Part shown: in pieces, positions 38,493 to 45,826 of the stretch
Layout: each line of letters starts with the position of its first letter
Numbering within the stretch: the stretch's first letter is position 1
Assembly (NCBI RefSeq): GCF_001668575.1
Contig: NZ_LZMD01000046.1
Location: forward strand, 216,405-280,404
Direction of reading: 5' to 3'
DNA length: 64,000 nucleotides
Source: Mycobacterium sp. 1164985.4
GTDB lineage: Bacteria > Actinomycetota > Actinomycetes > Mycobacteriales > Mycobacteriaceae
Translations under genes and position numbers: made by a program
The notes under the pieces: generated by a model
The model's input: only the letters and a program-made list of their open reading frames with translations
Told to the model about the DNA's origin: nothing
Databases searched by the model: none

Positions 38493-38825
38493 TCACCGAC
38501 ACCAGGTGCGGTGGTCGTCGCGCAGGAACCCGGCGCAATCGGCCGCCCTCGCCTTGGGGAACACGACGTAGGGCGGTTCACCCGAACCGGTGAAGTAGTA
38601 GTAGTTGCGGTCGTCCTGACCGTAGACCCACCAGTCGCCCGAACCGTCGTTCATCTGTATGGGCGTGAAGCGCCACGGCGACGATTCCGCGGGAATGTCA
38701 TACGCCGGCTCCGTCACGACGAACCAGGCATTGGATGCGATCGGCGTTGCGGCGATGACGACGATGCCCGCCGCAACCACCAGCGCCGGCAGGATACTGA
38801 TCAATCGGACACGGCGACGTGTCAT
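38493..38825 (-). CDS. Small exported or membrane-anchored protein, unknown
   Basis: 110 residues. Basic start MTRRRVRLIS and one hydrophobic helix (ILPALVVAAGIVVIAATP), then an aromatic-rich extracytoplasmic part (GDWWVYGQDDRNYYYFTGSG) with two Cys (ADCAGF and RTWC) near the end. No domain recognised. It is convergent with the MpaB-like gene. Confidence 0.65.
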   Translation of the reverse strand: MTRRRVRLISILPALVVAAGIVVIAATPIASNAWFVVTEPAYDIPAESSPWRFTPIQMNDGSGDWWVYGQDDRNYYYFTGSGEPPYVVFPKARAADCAGFLRDDHRTWCR

Positions 38826-38843
38826 GGCGAAAACTTACCTCGG

Positions 38844-38916
38844 TGCCCCCACCAGGGCTCGAACCTGGGACCTGCGGATTAAAAGTCCGTAGCTCTACCA
38901 ACTGAGCTATAGGGGC
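38844..38916 (-). tRNA. tRNA-Lys (anticodon TTT)
   Basis: 73 nt cloverleaf read on the minus strand: acceptor GCCCCTA paired with TGGGGGC, D-arm AGCTCAGTTGGTAGAGCT, anticodon loop CTTTTAA (TTT), T-arm with GTTCGAGCC. CCA is not encoded. Confidence 0.96.
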
Positions 38917-38955
38917 GCGATGCACAGAATACTGGGTGCCGTTGGGCGACCTCGT

Positions 38956-38985
38956 TTGAGGATTCGGGCATCGGTACCCTAAGCT
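38956..38985 (+). promoter_or_regulatory. Promoter of the tRNA Glu-Asp-Phe cluster
   Basis: TTGAGG (38956-38961) and TAAGCT (38980-38985) with an 18-nt spacer, about 50 bp before tRNA-Glu. Confidence 0.5.
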
Positions 38986-39037
38986 ACTGAAGCTCCCAAC
39001 GTCATCGCGTTGCGAGTACCCCGGAGAGATTCGGCTG

Positions 39038-39110
39038 GCCCCCTTCGTCTAGCGGCCTAGGACGCCGCCCTTTCAAGGCGGTAGCGCGGGTTCGAATCCC
39101 GTAGGGGGTA
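39038..39110 (+). tRNA. tRNA-Glu (anticodon TTC)
   Basis: 73 nt cloverleaf; anticodon loop CTTTCAA, T-loop GTTCGAATC. The acceptor begins with a G-T wobble pair. CCA not encoded. Confidence 0.96.
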
Positions 39111-39144
39111 CACGCAGCGACCCGTACGATGGGACGCACAGCAA

Positions 39145-39218
39145 GGCCCTGTGGCGCAGTTGGTTAGCGCGCCGCCCTGTCACGGCGGAGGTCGCGGGTT
39201 CAAGTCCCGTCAGGGTCG
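39145..39218 (+). tRNA. tRNA-Asp (anticodon GTC)
   Basis: 74 nt cloverleaf; acceptor GGCCCTG / CAGGGTC, anticodon loop CTGTCAC, T-loop GTTCAAGTC, discriminator G. Confidence 0.96.
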
Positions 39219-39263
39219 CCATTGCGGCGAGGCATCTGGGTTACGCCCGACCGGTGCCTTCCG

Positions 39264-39337
39264 GGCCAGGTAGCTCAGTTGGTACGAGCGTCCGCCTGAA
39301 AAGCGGAAGGTCGCCGGTTCGATCCCGGCCCTGGCCA
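39264..39337 (+). tRNA. tRNA-Phe (anticodon GAA)
   Basis: 74 nt cloverleaf; acceptor GGCCAGG / CCTGGCC, anticodon loop CTGAAAA, discriminator A followed by encoded CCA (39338-39340). Confidence 0.96.
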
Positions 39338-39378
39338 CCACGGCGTCTCGTCGACGCCCTCCTTCCCACAGAACGCGA

Positions 39379-39408
39379 CCGGCGGCTCCGGTCTCCCGAA
39401 GCCGCCGG
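39379..39408 (+). terminator. Terminator of the tRNA cluster
   Basis: CCGGCGGCT / AGCCGCCGG perfect 9-bp stem with a 12-nt loop followed by CTTTCC, 40 bp after tRNA-Phe. Confidence 0.6.
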
Positions 39409-39432
39409 CTTTCCGACATCATGCCGCCGCGC

Positions 39433-40122
39433 TCATACGGGTTGCGGCACGCTCACCTTCCCCCCGCCGGTGGGCACGACATCGACCGGAGCCTGGTCGG
39501 CAACCGGAACCGTTTCGTCCCTCCCCGCGGTCCGCCTCGCCAGGGCTGCCGACAGGCCCGCGGCCAGCGCCAGGACGGCCAGCGCCGCGACACCGGCCAC
39601 CGCCGAGACCGTCCAGGCCCCGTTCAGCAGGAATATCGCCGGCACCGTGCAGGTCGGGATCCCGAGCAGGATCAGCACCCAGCCGGTGAAGTGACCGAGG
39701 TCGAAGGACCGAACTCGGGTAATCCCGAGACCCAGCAACACGAAAAACAGCGTCCACATGATCGCCCACGTGGCCCAGATGACCGCGAAGACGGGGTCGG
39801 TGCCGATGTTCTTGACGGCGTAGAACGCCGCTATCGCGGCGACGAACACGCTGTACCAACCGAACCCCTGCGGCTCCAGATCGAAGATCTGTATGAGTCC
39901 GAACCACAGATAGGTGAATCCGAACAGCAGGCTGGGCCACGTCCCGTTCACGATGCCGGCGTCGCCGCCCGCCTGGACCAGGACCAGCGTGGGCAGGATG
40001 ACCTGCGCCGACCCGACGAAAAGGTTGAGCGGCGCGGCGCTTCTGGGCCTGACGATCCCGATGGAGACCAGGCCGTTGACGAACAGAACGACGCCGACGA
40101 GGAGCAGACCCACGTGTCCCAT
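39433..40122 (-). CDS. AmiS/UreI-type amide or urea channel
   Basis: 229 residues with six membrane helices from MGHVGLLLVGVVLFVNGLV. It shows the AmiS/UreI patterns (NGLVSIGIVRPRSAAPLNLFVG; WPSLLFGFTYLWFGLIQIF; GTDPVFAVIWATWAIMWTLFF). Such proteins let urea or short amides cross the membrane. Its ATG shares one base with the stop of the cysteine-hydrolase gene (TGATG), suggesting the channel imports that enzyme's substrate. Confidence 0.87.
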   Translation of the reverse strand: MGHVGLLLVGVVLFVNGLVSIGIVRPRSAAPLNLFVGSAQVILPTLVLVQAGGDAGIVNGTWPSLLFGFTYLWFGLIQIFDLEPQGFGWYSVFVAAIAAFYAVKNIGTDPVFAVIWATWAIMWTLFFVLLGLGITRVRSFDLGHFTGWVLILLGIPTCTVPAIFLLNGAWTVSAVAGVAALAVLALAAGLSAALARRTAGRDETVPVADQAPVDVVPTGGGKVSVPQPV

Positions 40123-40871
40123 CAGCGGCTCACCCACTCCACGAACTGGTCCGACGAGATCACCGGCGCGAAGAAGTCGTTGATGCGCTGAAAGGCCGCC
40201 GGCTCCTGGTCGGGGCGCACGGCGCCGGTCGCGTCGCCGACGATGATCGGCAGCAACCCGTGGTCGCGCGCCGCCCGGGCGTTGCCCTCGATGCACCAGT
40301 CGAGGTGGATGCCGGTGATGACGACGACCTCGACCTTCTGCCGAATCAGCGCGCCCGGCAGGTCGGTGCCGACGAACGCGGTCTGCAGCGCCTTCTCGTA
40401 GAGCTCGTTGTCACCCGGCTCGACAAGCTCGCGCAACTCGTCGACAAGCGCGTTGTCCCAGGCGATCTGCTCCGGCGTCGCGTCGATGTGGCCGGTCCAG
40501 CTCTCATACTGGACGCGGTCGAAGTCGGTTTGCGGATAGTCCTGCCGGAACACCGAGAAGCCGATCCAGTTGAACGACACGAAGTTCGGCGCGCTGCGCG
40601 CCGCCTTGACCGCCTTCACCGTGGCCTCGAGGCTTCCGCGCAGGGCATGGCCTTCGGCGTATTGCACGCCGCCCGGCTTGTAGAGCGAATTGGACTGGCT
40701 CACGGACAGGAAAGCGGCGGGCCGGCTCAAGATCTCGCGAAAGTCGAGCTTCTGCCACTGCTTGGCAAGCGGCGGGATGGAACCGACGTTGGTCGGCGGG
40801 AAATTCGTGGGATCGAGTTCGACCGGTTCCAGGGGAGTCGGCCGCGACGGGGCGTTGATGGTGGCGGTCAA
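40122..40871 (-). CDS. Isochorismatase-family cysteine hydrolase
   Basis: 249 residues from a TTG at 40871; the frame is open upstream but lacks another good start codon near. The nucleophile loop VITGIHLDWCIEGNARAARDHG holds the Cys, and EKALQTAFVGTDL holds the likely catalytic Lys. The usual first-strand Asp (as in VIDMQ) is replaced: the strand reads FLSVSQSN. Family members cleave amides such as nicotinamide, biuret or ureido acids. Pairing with an amide/urea channel points to an amide substrate. Possibly inactive or using a different acid residue. Confidence 0.75.
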   Translation of the reverse strand: MTATINAPSRPTPLEPVELDPTNFPPTNVGSIPPLAKQWQKLDFREILSRPAAFLSVSQSNSLYKPGGVQYAEGHALRGSLEATVKAVKAARSAPNFVSFNWIGFSVFRQDYPQTDFDRVQYESWTGHIDATPEQIAWDNALVDELRELVEPGDNELYEKALQTAFVGTDLPGALIRQKVEVVVITGIHLDWCIEGNARAARDHGLLPIIVGDATGAVRPDQEPAAFQRINDFFAPVISSDQFVEWVSR

Positions 40872-40940
40872 TCTCGTGACTTTCTTCTCGGGGGACAGGT
40901 GTTTCGGGGCGGCGGTGAAATGTCCACGGCCGCCTGTGTT

Positions 40941-40959
40941 TACACGGAGGAAACGTGTA
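40941..40959. promoter_or_regulatory. 19-bp palindrome upstream of the hydrolase-channel pair
   Basis: TACACG-N7-CGTGTA in the 258-bp space between the divergent hydrolase and P450 genes, about 70 bp before the hydrolase start. Candidate operator. No regulator gene adjoins it. Confidence 0.3.
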
Positions 40960-41077
40960 CGACCGAAGCGTCCCACGGGGTCAACGCCGGAGAGACACTT
41001 AGAATCGGCGCGAGTCCATCGCACTAGGGGGCGACACCGCGCAACGATTGTGCCGCCAAGCCACCCTTGTCTTCTGC

Positions 41078-41116
41078 GGTACCAGCGCGTACCGTACATC
41101 GGTACCTCGGTGTACC
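41078..41116. promoter_or_regulatory. Tandem GTACC operator-like repeats before the P450 gene
   Basis: Four GTACC units in alternating orientation: GGTACC (41078), then GTACCG-N5-CGGTAC (41089-41105) and GTACC (41112). They lie directly before the ribosome site of the P450 gene, where a repressor would block transcription or translation start. Confidence 0.4.
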
Positions 41117-41129
41117 AGGAAGGCGGTTC

Positions 41130-42509
41130 ATGGCCGAAGCGACGACCGACCCGGTGCGGCTCCCGCCCGGACCCCGGCTACCGAAGGCGGCGGTCGGGCT
41201 TGGATTCCTCGCCGGCCGGCACCGCGCCCTTACGGCGATCGGTCGCAGGTACGGAGGCGCGTTCAGCGTGGACCTGCCCATCTTCGGCGATGCGGTCGTG
41301 ATCAGCGACCGGGACCTGATCAGGGAGTTGTTCACGACGAACAGCGACCTCGTGGCACGGGCCTCGAACCTCGGTACCGTGCTCGGACCCGGGTCGACCT
41401 TCAGCCTCGACGGCGCCGCACACCGCGAGCGCCGCAAGCTGCTCGTGCCACCGTTCCACGGCAAGCGGATGGCCGGATACGAAGCGATCGTCGAACGGGA
41501 GGTGATGCGCGAGATCGCCACATGGCCAGAGGGCCGCGAGTTCGAGTCGCTGCAGCCGATGATGCGTATCACCTTGAACGCGATCCTGCGCACCGTGTTC
41601 GGCGCCGAGGGCGGCGCATTGGACGAACTGCGCGAACTGCTTCCGCCGATGGTTCCGCTGGCGTCGAGGCTGGCGGTGCTGCCCAAGGCCTTGCGGCGCG
41701 ATCTCGGGCCGCGGAGCCCGTGGGGCCGCGTCCAGCGGTCGCGGCGACGCTACGACGACATCATCACCACCCTGATCGCCGAGGCGCGCGCGGACGTCGC
41801 CCTCGCGGACCGCACCGACATCCTGGCCCTGCTGTTGGCGGCCCGCTACGAGGACGGCTCTCCGATCGCCGACGCCCACGTCGCCGACGAGCTGCTCACC
41901 CTGCTGGCGGCCGGGCACGAGACGACGGCGACGACGCTGGCGTGGGCGATCGAGCGGCTGCGCAGGCATCCCCGGTTGCTGTCGCGGTTGACCGCTGAGA
42001 TCGACGCCGGGGGAAGCGAGTTGACGCAGGCCACGGTGTGGGAGGTGCAGCGAGTTCGGCCGGTCGTCGAGGCGACGATCCGGGTGACCCGCGAACGGCT
42101 GCGCTTGGGACAGTGGGTCGTCCCGAAGGGGCACACCGTCATCGTCAGCATCGGGATGGCGCATCAGTCACCGCGCCACTTCACCGATCCCGACACGTTC
42201 AACCCCGACCGCTTCCTGGGGACGAGCCCCGACACCTACACCTGGATCCCTTACGGTGGCGGAATTCGCCGCTGTATCGGCGCCGCGTTCGCGAACATGG
42301 AGATGAACGTGACGCTGCGAACCCTGCTGCGAGAGTTCGAATTCGGCACCACCACCGCCGCGGGGGAGGGTCGGCACTCACGCGGGGTGGCCACCGCCCC
42401 CGCACGCGGCGGTCGCGCCGTCGTGTTCCGGCGGACCTGGGCTCGCGACGCAAGTGATACACAACGGGCGATCGCCCCTGAGCGCTCGACAACGAAGGAG
42501 TCAGTGTGA
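41130..42509 (+). CDS. Cytochrome P450
   Basis: 459 residues. I-helix AGHETTATTLAW, K-helix EVQR (in WEVQRVRPVV), and haem-binding loop WIPYGGGIRRCIGAAFANME with the axial Cys. The N-terminus (LPPGPRLPKAAVGLGFLAG) and length fit the CYP136/137/138-like mycobacterial groups; the substrate is unknown. The ATG at 41130 has AGGAAGG before it, overriding an upstream open frame. It overlaps the SDR gene by GTGA, so the two probably act on one substrate. Redox partners are not encoded here. Confidence 0.92.
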   Translation: MAEATTDPVRLPPGPRLPKAAVGLGFLAGRHRALTAIGRRYGGAFSVDLPIFGDAVVISDRDLIRELFTTNSDLVARASNLGTVLGPGSTFSLDGAAHRERRKLLVPPFHGKRMAGYEAIVEREVMREIATWPEGREFESLQPMMRITLNAILRTVFGAEGGALDELRELLPPMVPLASRLAVLPKALRRDLGPRSPWGRVQRSRRRYDDIITTLIAEARADVALADRTDILALLLAARYEDGSPIADAHVADELLTLLAAGHETTATTLAWAIERLRRHPRLLSRLTAEIDAGGSELTQATVWEVQRVRPVVEATIRVTRERLRLGQWVVPKGHTVIVSIGMAHQSPRHFTDPDTFNPDRFLGTSPDTYTWIPYGGGIRRCIGAAFANMEMNVTLRTLLREFEFGTTTAAGEGRHSRGVATAPARGGRAVVFRRTWARDASDTQRAIAPERSTTKESV

Positions 42510-43348
42510 GCAAGCAGCGCAGAGTCATCAGCGGCCGGACCGCGGTCATCACAGGCGCGGCATCCGGTATCGGACGCGCACTGGCGCAGCGGCTTTCGTC
42601 GTACAGCTGCCCAGTCGCCATCGCCGACGTCAACGAACAGGGGCTCAAGGAGACCGAGGCGTCGCTGCGGGGTCCCGCGCTGCTACGGGTGCTCGACGTC
42701 AGCGACGCCGATGCACAGCGCGACTTCGCCGCCGAAGTGCGCGAGTGGGCGCCGCAGCCGATCGGAGCGGTGTTCAACAACGCCGGCGTCGCGCTCGGCT
42801 CCACCGTCCTCGACGCCGTCGTCGAGGACGACGACTGGTTGTGGAACATCAACTTCCATGGTGTGGTGAACGGCACCAGGGCGTTCCTGCCTATCCTCGT
42901 CGAACAGGACGAGGGCGTGATCGTCAACACCTCCAGCGTCTTCGGCCTCGTCGGCATGCCCGGCCAAAGCGCTTACTGTTCGGCGAAGTTCGCGGTGCGC
43001 GGGTTCACGGACTCGCTACGCCAGGAGTTGCGGGGGACCGGTGTGTCGGCCGTCAACGTGCACCCCGGCGGGGTGAACACCAACATCGTGCGCAACGGCC
43101 GATTCCGCGAGGAGCCGGGCGGGCCGACCAAGGAGCAGGTGGCCAAGGAGTTCGCCGCGATGACGCGAACCCAGCCCGACAAGGCGGCGGAGATCATCCA
43201 CCGTGGTGTGGAGGCGGGCAAGGCGCGAATCCTCGTCGGACCGGACGCCTACATGTTCGACGCCCTCGCGCGGATCACACCGTCGCGCTACTTCGATGCG
43301 CTCGAGCGCGTGGAGACCTTTCTGCGCAAGCGCGCCGCCAACAGCTAA
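42506..43348 (+). CDS. Short-chain dehydrogenase coupled to the P450
   Basis: 280 residues. [13 protein letters not shown] cofactor loop, NNAGVALGS, catalytic Ser in NTSSVFG, and YCSAKFAV (Tyr-x-x-x-Lys). The C-terminal extension YMFDALARITPSRYFDAL is typical of mycobacterial SDRs acting on hydrophobic alcohols. The start GTG overlaps the P450 stop. It could oxidise an alcohol made by the P450 (inference). Its stop overlaps the stop of the MBL gene. Confidence 0.9.
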   Translation: MSKQRRVISGRTAVITGAASGIGRALAQRLSSYSCPVAIADVNEQGLKETEASLRGPALLRVLDVSDADAQRDFAAEVREWAPQPIGAVFNNAGVALGSTVLDAVVEDDDWLWNINFHGVVNGTRAFLPILVEQDEGVIVNTSSVFGLVGMPGQSAYCSAKFAVRGFTDSLRQELRGTGVSAVNVHPGGVNTNIVRNGRFREEPGGPTKEQVAKEFAAMTRTQPDKAAEIIHRGVEAGKARILVGPDAYMFDALARITPSRYFDALERVETFLRKRAANS

Positions 43349-44133
43349 GCGGTCTCCTGCGCGTACTTCAGCAGTCCCGGATCGTGCGCGCACAACAGCA
43401 ACAAATCGGGATCGCCGCGGCGGTACAACTCGGTGAGCCGAGCATGGTTGTCGCGCACCTGTTTCCGGTCGAAGGCGGCGACCTTTTCGAACGCGCTCAG
43501 CACCGGCGGAATCCGGGGTGGGCCGCCGATGGTGTCGGGATGGTAGAAGGCGTCACCGCAGTGCAGAAGCCACCGGTGCCCCGCGTCGACCGCGACGCAG
43601 GCGTGTCCGCGGGTGTGGCCGGGCAGCGATATCAGCGCGATGCCCGGCGACACCTCGGTCAGTTCCTTGGCCGCCGCGAACCCGCGCCACTTCTCGCCGT
43701 CGGGGGTGTGCTCGACGATCTTGGGTACGTGTTCCCACTGGGCCGAGCGGAACCGGAAGCGTTCGGCCCGCGTGGGCGGATGCATCGCGCCGAGCACTTC
43801 TGCTGCGGTGCAGTGGATTTCGGCATCGGGGAAGTCGGAGAGCCCGCCGATGTGATCGACGTCGAAATGCGTGACCACGATGTGGCGGACGTCCTCGCGG
43901 TGAAAACCCAACCGCTCCACCTGGCGGACCGCGGTCTCGTCTCGGTCGAAGAACGGCCGGAAGAAGCGACGGGTGGGGCCTGTCCGGCTCGCCGGATCGT
44001 CACAGTCCGCCAACCCGTACCCGCTGTCGACGAGCACCAGACCGTTGTCGGTCTCGATGAGCAGCACATGGCAGACGAGGACGGGCACCCCCCATGGATG
44101 CATCGACCCGCAGTTGAGGTGGTGCACCTTCAC
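43345..44133 (-). CDS. Metallo-beta-lactamase-fold hydrolase
   Basis: 262 residues. Zinc motif VTHFDVDHIGGLSDFPDAEI (HxDxDH), then LPGHTRGHACVAV and HCGDAFYHPD. The pattern is that of lactonase/AttM-like MBL enzymes, acting on lactones or esters. It starts ATG in ATGA overlap with the NTF2 gene, the last gene of a three-gene operon likely controlled by the TetR at 45.2 kb. Confidence 0.88.
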   Translation of the reverse strand: MKVHHLNCGSMHPWGVPVLVCHVLLIETDNGLVLVDSGYGLADCDDPASRTGPTRRFFRPFFDRDETAVRQVERLGFHREDVRHIVVTHFDVDHIGGLSDFPDAEIHCTAAEVLGAMHPPTRAERFRFRSAQWEHVPKIVEHTPDGEKWRGFAAAKELTEVSPGIALISLPGHTRGHACVAVDAGHRWLLHCGDAFYHPDTIGGPPRIPPVLSAFEKVAAFDRKQVRDNHARLTELYRRGDPDLLLLCAHDPGLLKYAQETA

Positions 44134-44588
44134 GAAGCGCCTCCGGTGAGTAGCTCCGTGCGACCGATCTGCGACACCAGGCTCGCCGAGTCGAAGTAGA
44201 TGCGCTCGTTGACGATGCGGTCGTCGTCGAAGAAGAACACCGCGGCCACCGGCACGCGGAATGCCTTACCCGTGGGGGGCAATCCGTAGAACTCGCCGAG
44301 ATTGGTTCCCAGCAAGTCGAATTCGACGATGACCGAGTCGTCGGCGACGTGGAACCGGACGTTGTCGTGGCGTTGATCCGGGAACGCGGTGCGCGTGCTG
44401 CGGTAGTAGGCCATCACCTCGTCGTCGCCGTCGAAGATTTGGCCGGTGGCCATGATCTCGTAGTGGGGACGTCCGCCGGACTCGTTCTTGAACGTCGCGA
44501 GGGTGGCGTCGAACTCCTTGGTGACCTCGGTGTCCATGTGCACACGGATCACGTCGAGTCGGCGTTGGCGCAGCGCGTCGGTGATCAT
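44130..44588 (-). CDS. NTF2/SnoaL-like protein
   Basis: 152 residues, one cone-shaped SnoaL domain: VTKEFDATLATFKN, YEIMATGQIFDGDDEVMAYYRST, VPVAAVFFFDDDRIVNERIYFD. Members are cyclases, isomerases or hydratases, or have no enzyme role. It sits between a DUF2834-like membrane protein (27 bp upstream) and the MBL hydrolase (4-bp overlap). Confidence 0.82.
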   Translation of the reverse strand: MITDALRQRRLDVIRVHMDTEVTKEFDATLATFKNESGGRPHYEIMATGQIFDGDDEVMAYYRSTRTAFPDQRHDNVRFHVADDSVIVEFDLLGTNLGEFYGLPPTGKAFRVPVAAVFFFDDDRIVNERIYFDSASLVSQIGRTELLTGGAS

Positions 44589-44615
44589 GCACGCACTGTA
44601 CGGCCGCCGGGGTTG

Positions 44616-45110
44616 TCAGGCTGGCGACTTGACCTCCGCGAGGGTCTGCTGATGCCGGTGCTGCCGCTCGATCGTCGCGAGGTAGAACGCCCACGCGAAC
44701 GCCGAACTCGCGAACAGGATGAAGCCCAGATACAGCCACGCGTGCTTCACACCGCGCCTGCGGCCGTCCACGAGCAACCAAGCGGGGAACAACAGCAGGC
44801 TCATGATCGTGTAGTCCTGGCTGGCCGAGCTGGCGGCCGGATTGTCATAGCCCAGCGCGATGAACTCCGACCAACTGCCCGGCCCCCAGACGAAGTTGTG
44901 CAACCCGCCGTGCGGGGCGTACTCGGCGACGAACTGGTTGTTGAAGTAGTAGCCGAGAATGACCGACGCGACGCCCGCAACGTAGTAGAACAACTCGAGC
45001 TTGGTGACTCGGGGTCCTGAGGAGTAGCGCGCGAAGATCGCGGGGTTCGCCTTGACGATCACGGCCAGCGTGGCGAACCCGAGTACGAGGTGGATGATCA
45101 ACGAAACCAT
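44616..45110 (-). CDS. DUF2834-like membrane protein
   Basis: 164 residues with four membrane helices (SLIIHLVLGFATLAVIV; YYVAGVASVILGYYF; MSLLLFPAWLLV; LGFILFASSAFAWAFYLA). The NNQFVAEYAPHGGLHNFVWG loop resembles DUF2834 proteins, whose function is unknown. First gene of the minus operon; its start lies about 30 bp from the TetR operator at 45142-45155. Confidence 0.68.
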   Translation of the reverse strand: MVSLIIHLVLGFATLAVIVKANPAIFARYSSGPRVTKLELFYYVAGVASVILGYYFNNQFVAEYAPHGGLHNFVWGPGSWSEFIALGYDNPAASSASQDYTIMSLLLFPAWLLVDGRRRGVKHAWLYLGFILFASSAFAWAFYLATIERQHRHQQTLAEVKSPA

Positions 45111-45141
45111 GTCCGGAGTTTCTCATCACCGAGCCCAGTTT

Positions 45142-45155
45142 TGTCAATATTGACA
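45142..45155. promoter_or_regulatory. TetR operator A (TGTCAATATTGACA)
   Basis: A perfect 14-bp palindrome between the divergent TetR gene and the DUF2834 operon. On each strand it contains TTGACA-like -35 sequence. It closely matches operator B at 45781. Confidence 0.7.
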
Positions 45156-45182
45156 CAACTGATGTCAGGTACGTTCAACCAC

Positions 45183-45779
45183 ATGCCCCGTCCGGCCCAG
45201 ACCGCACGCAGCGAGCGCACCCGCGAAGCGCTTCGGAAGGCGGCGGTCGTACGGTTCCTCGCGCAGGGCGTGGAGGAGACGTCGGCCGAGCAGATCGCCG
45301 CCGACGCCGGCGTTTCGTTGCGCACCTTCTACCGCCACTTCGCGTCCAAGCACGATCTCCTTTTCGCCGATTACGCCGGGCTGGACTGGTTCCGCTCGGC
45401 ACTGGCCGCCCGTGATTTGAGCGAGTCGATCATCGACTCGGTGCACGGGGCAATCATGGCCCGCCCGTATGACGACTGGGCCGTCGCGCAGACCGCGGCA
45501 CTGCGGGCGCAGGAACTCGAACCCGGCCGGGTGGTGCGGCACATGCGCCAGGTCGAGGCCGACTTCGCCGAGGCGATCGCGGACCATCTCGCCGAGGGCC
45601 TTGCTTCGAACGCCGCCATCGACGAGCGAATGCGGATCACGGTCACCGCCCGGTGTATCGCCGCCGCCGTATTCGGGGCGATGGAGGTCTGGATGCTCGG
45701 TAACGAGCGCTCACTTCCGGAGTTGTCGCGGCTCACCGGAGAGGCTCTGCGCGCGTTGTCCGGTGGCATCACCGGCTGA
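45183..45779 (+). CDS. TetR-family transcriptional regulator
   Basis: 198 residues from the ATG at 45183 (MPRPAQTARSERTREALR); an ATG at 45162 is possible. DNA-binding helices: AVVRFLAQGVEETSAEQIAADAGVSLRTFYRHFASKHDLLF in pieces. The C-terminal domain is helical. Twin palindromes lie before this gene and directly after its stop, so it probably represses itself, the divergent DUF2834-SnoaL-MBL operon and the FAD oxidoreductase downstream. Confidence 0.88.
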   Translation: MPRPAQTARSERTREALRKAAVVRFLAQGVEETSAEQIAADAGVSLRTFYRHFASKHDLLFADYAGLDWFRSALAARDLSESIIDSVHGAIMARPYDDWAVAQTAALRAQELEPGRVVRHMRQVEADFAEAIADHLAEGLASNAAIDERMRITVTARCIAAAVFGAMEVWMLGNERSLPELSRLTGEALRALSGGITG

Positions 45780-45780
45780 G

Positions 45781-45800
45781 TTTTGTCATTATTGACAAAA
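45781..45800. promoter_or_regulatory. TetR operator B (TTTTGTCA-N4-TGACAAAA)
   Basis: 8-bp perfect arms around TTAT, starting one base after the TetR stop and 26 bp before the FAD oxidoreductase ATG. Shares TGTCA-N4-TGACA with operator A. Confidence 0.7.
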
Positions 45801-45826
45801 CTTTCCGCCCATGCCAGCCTCAGCGA

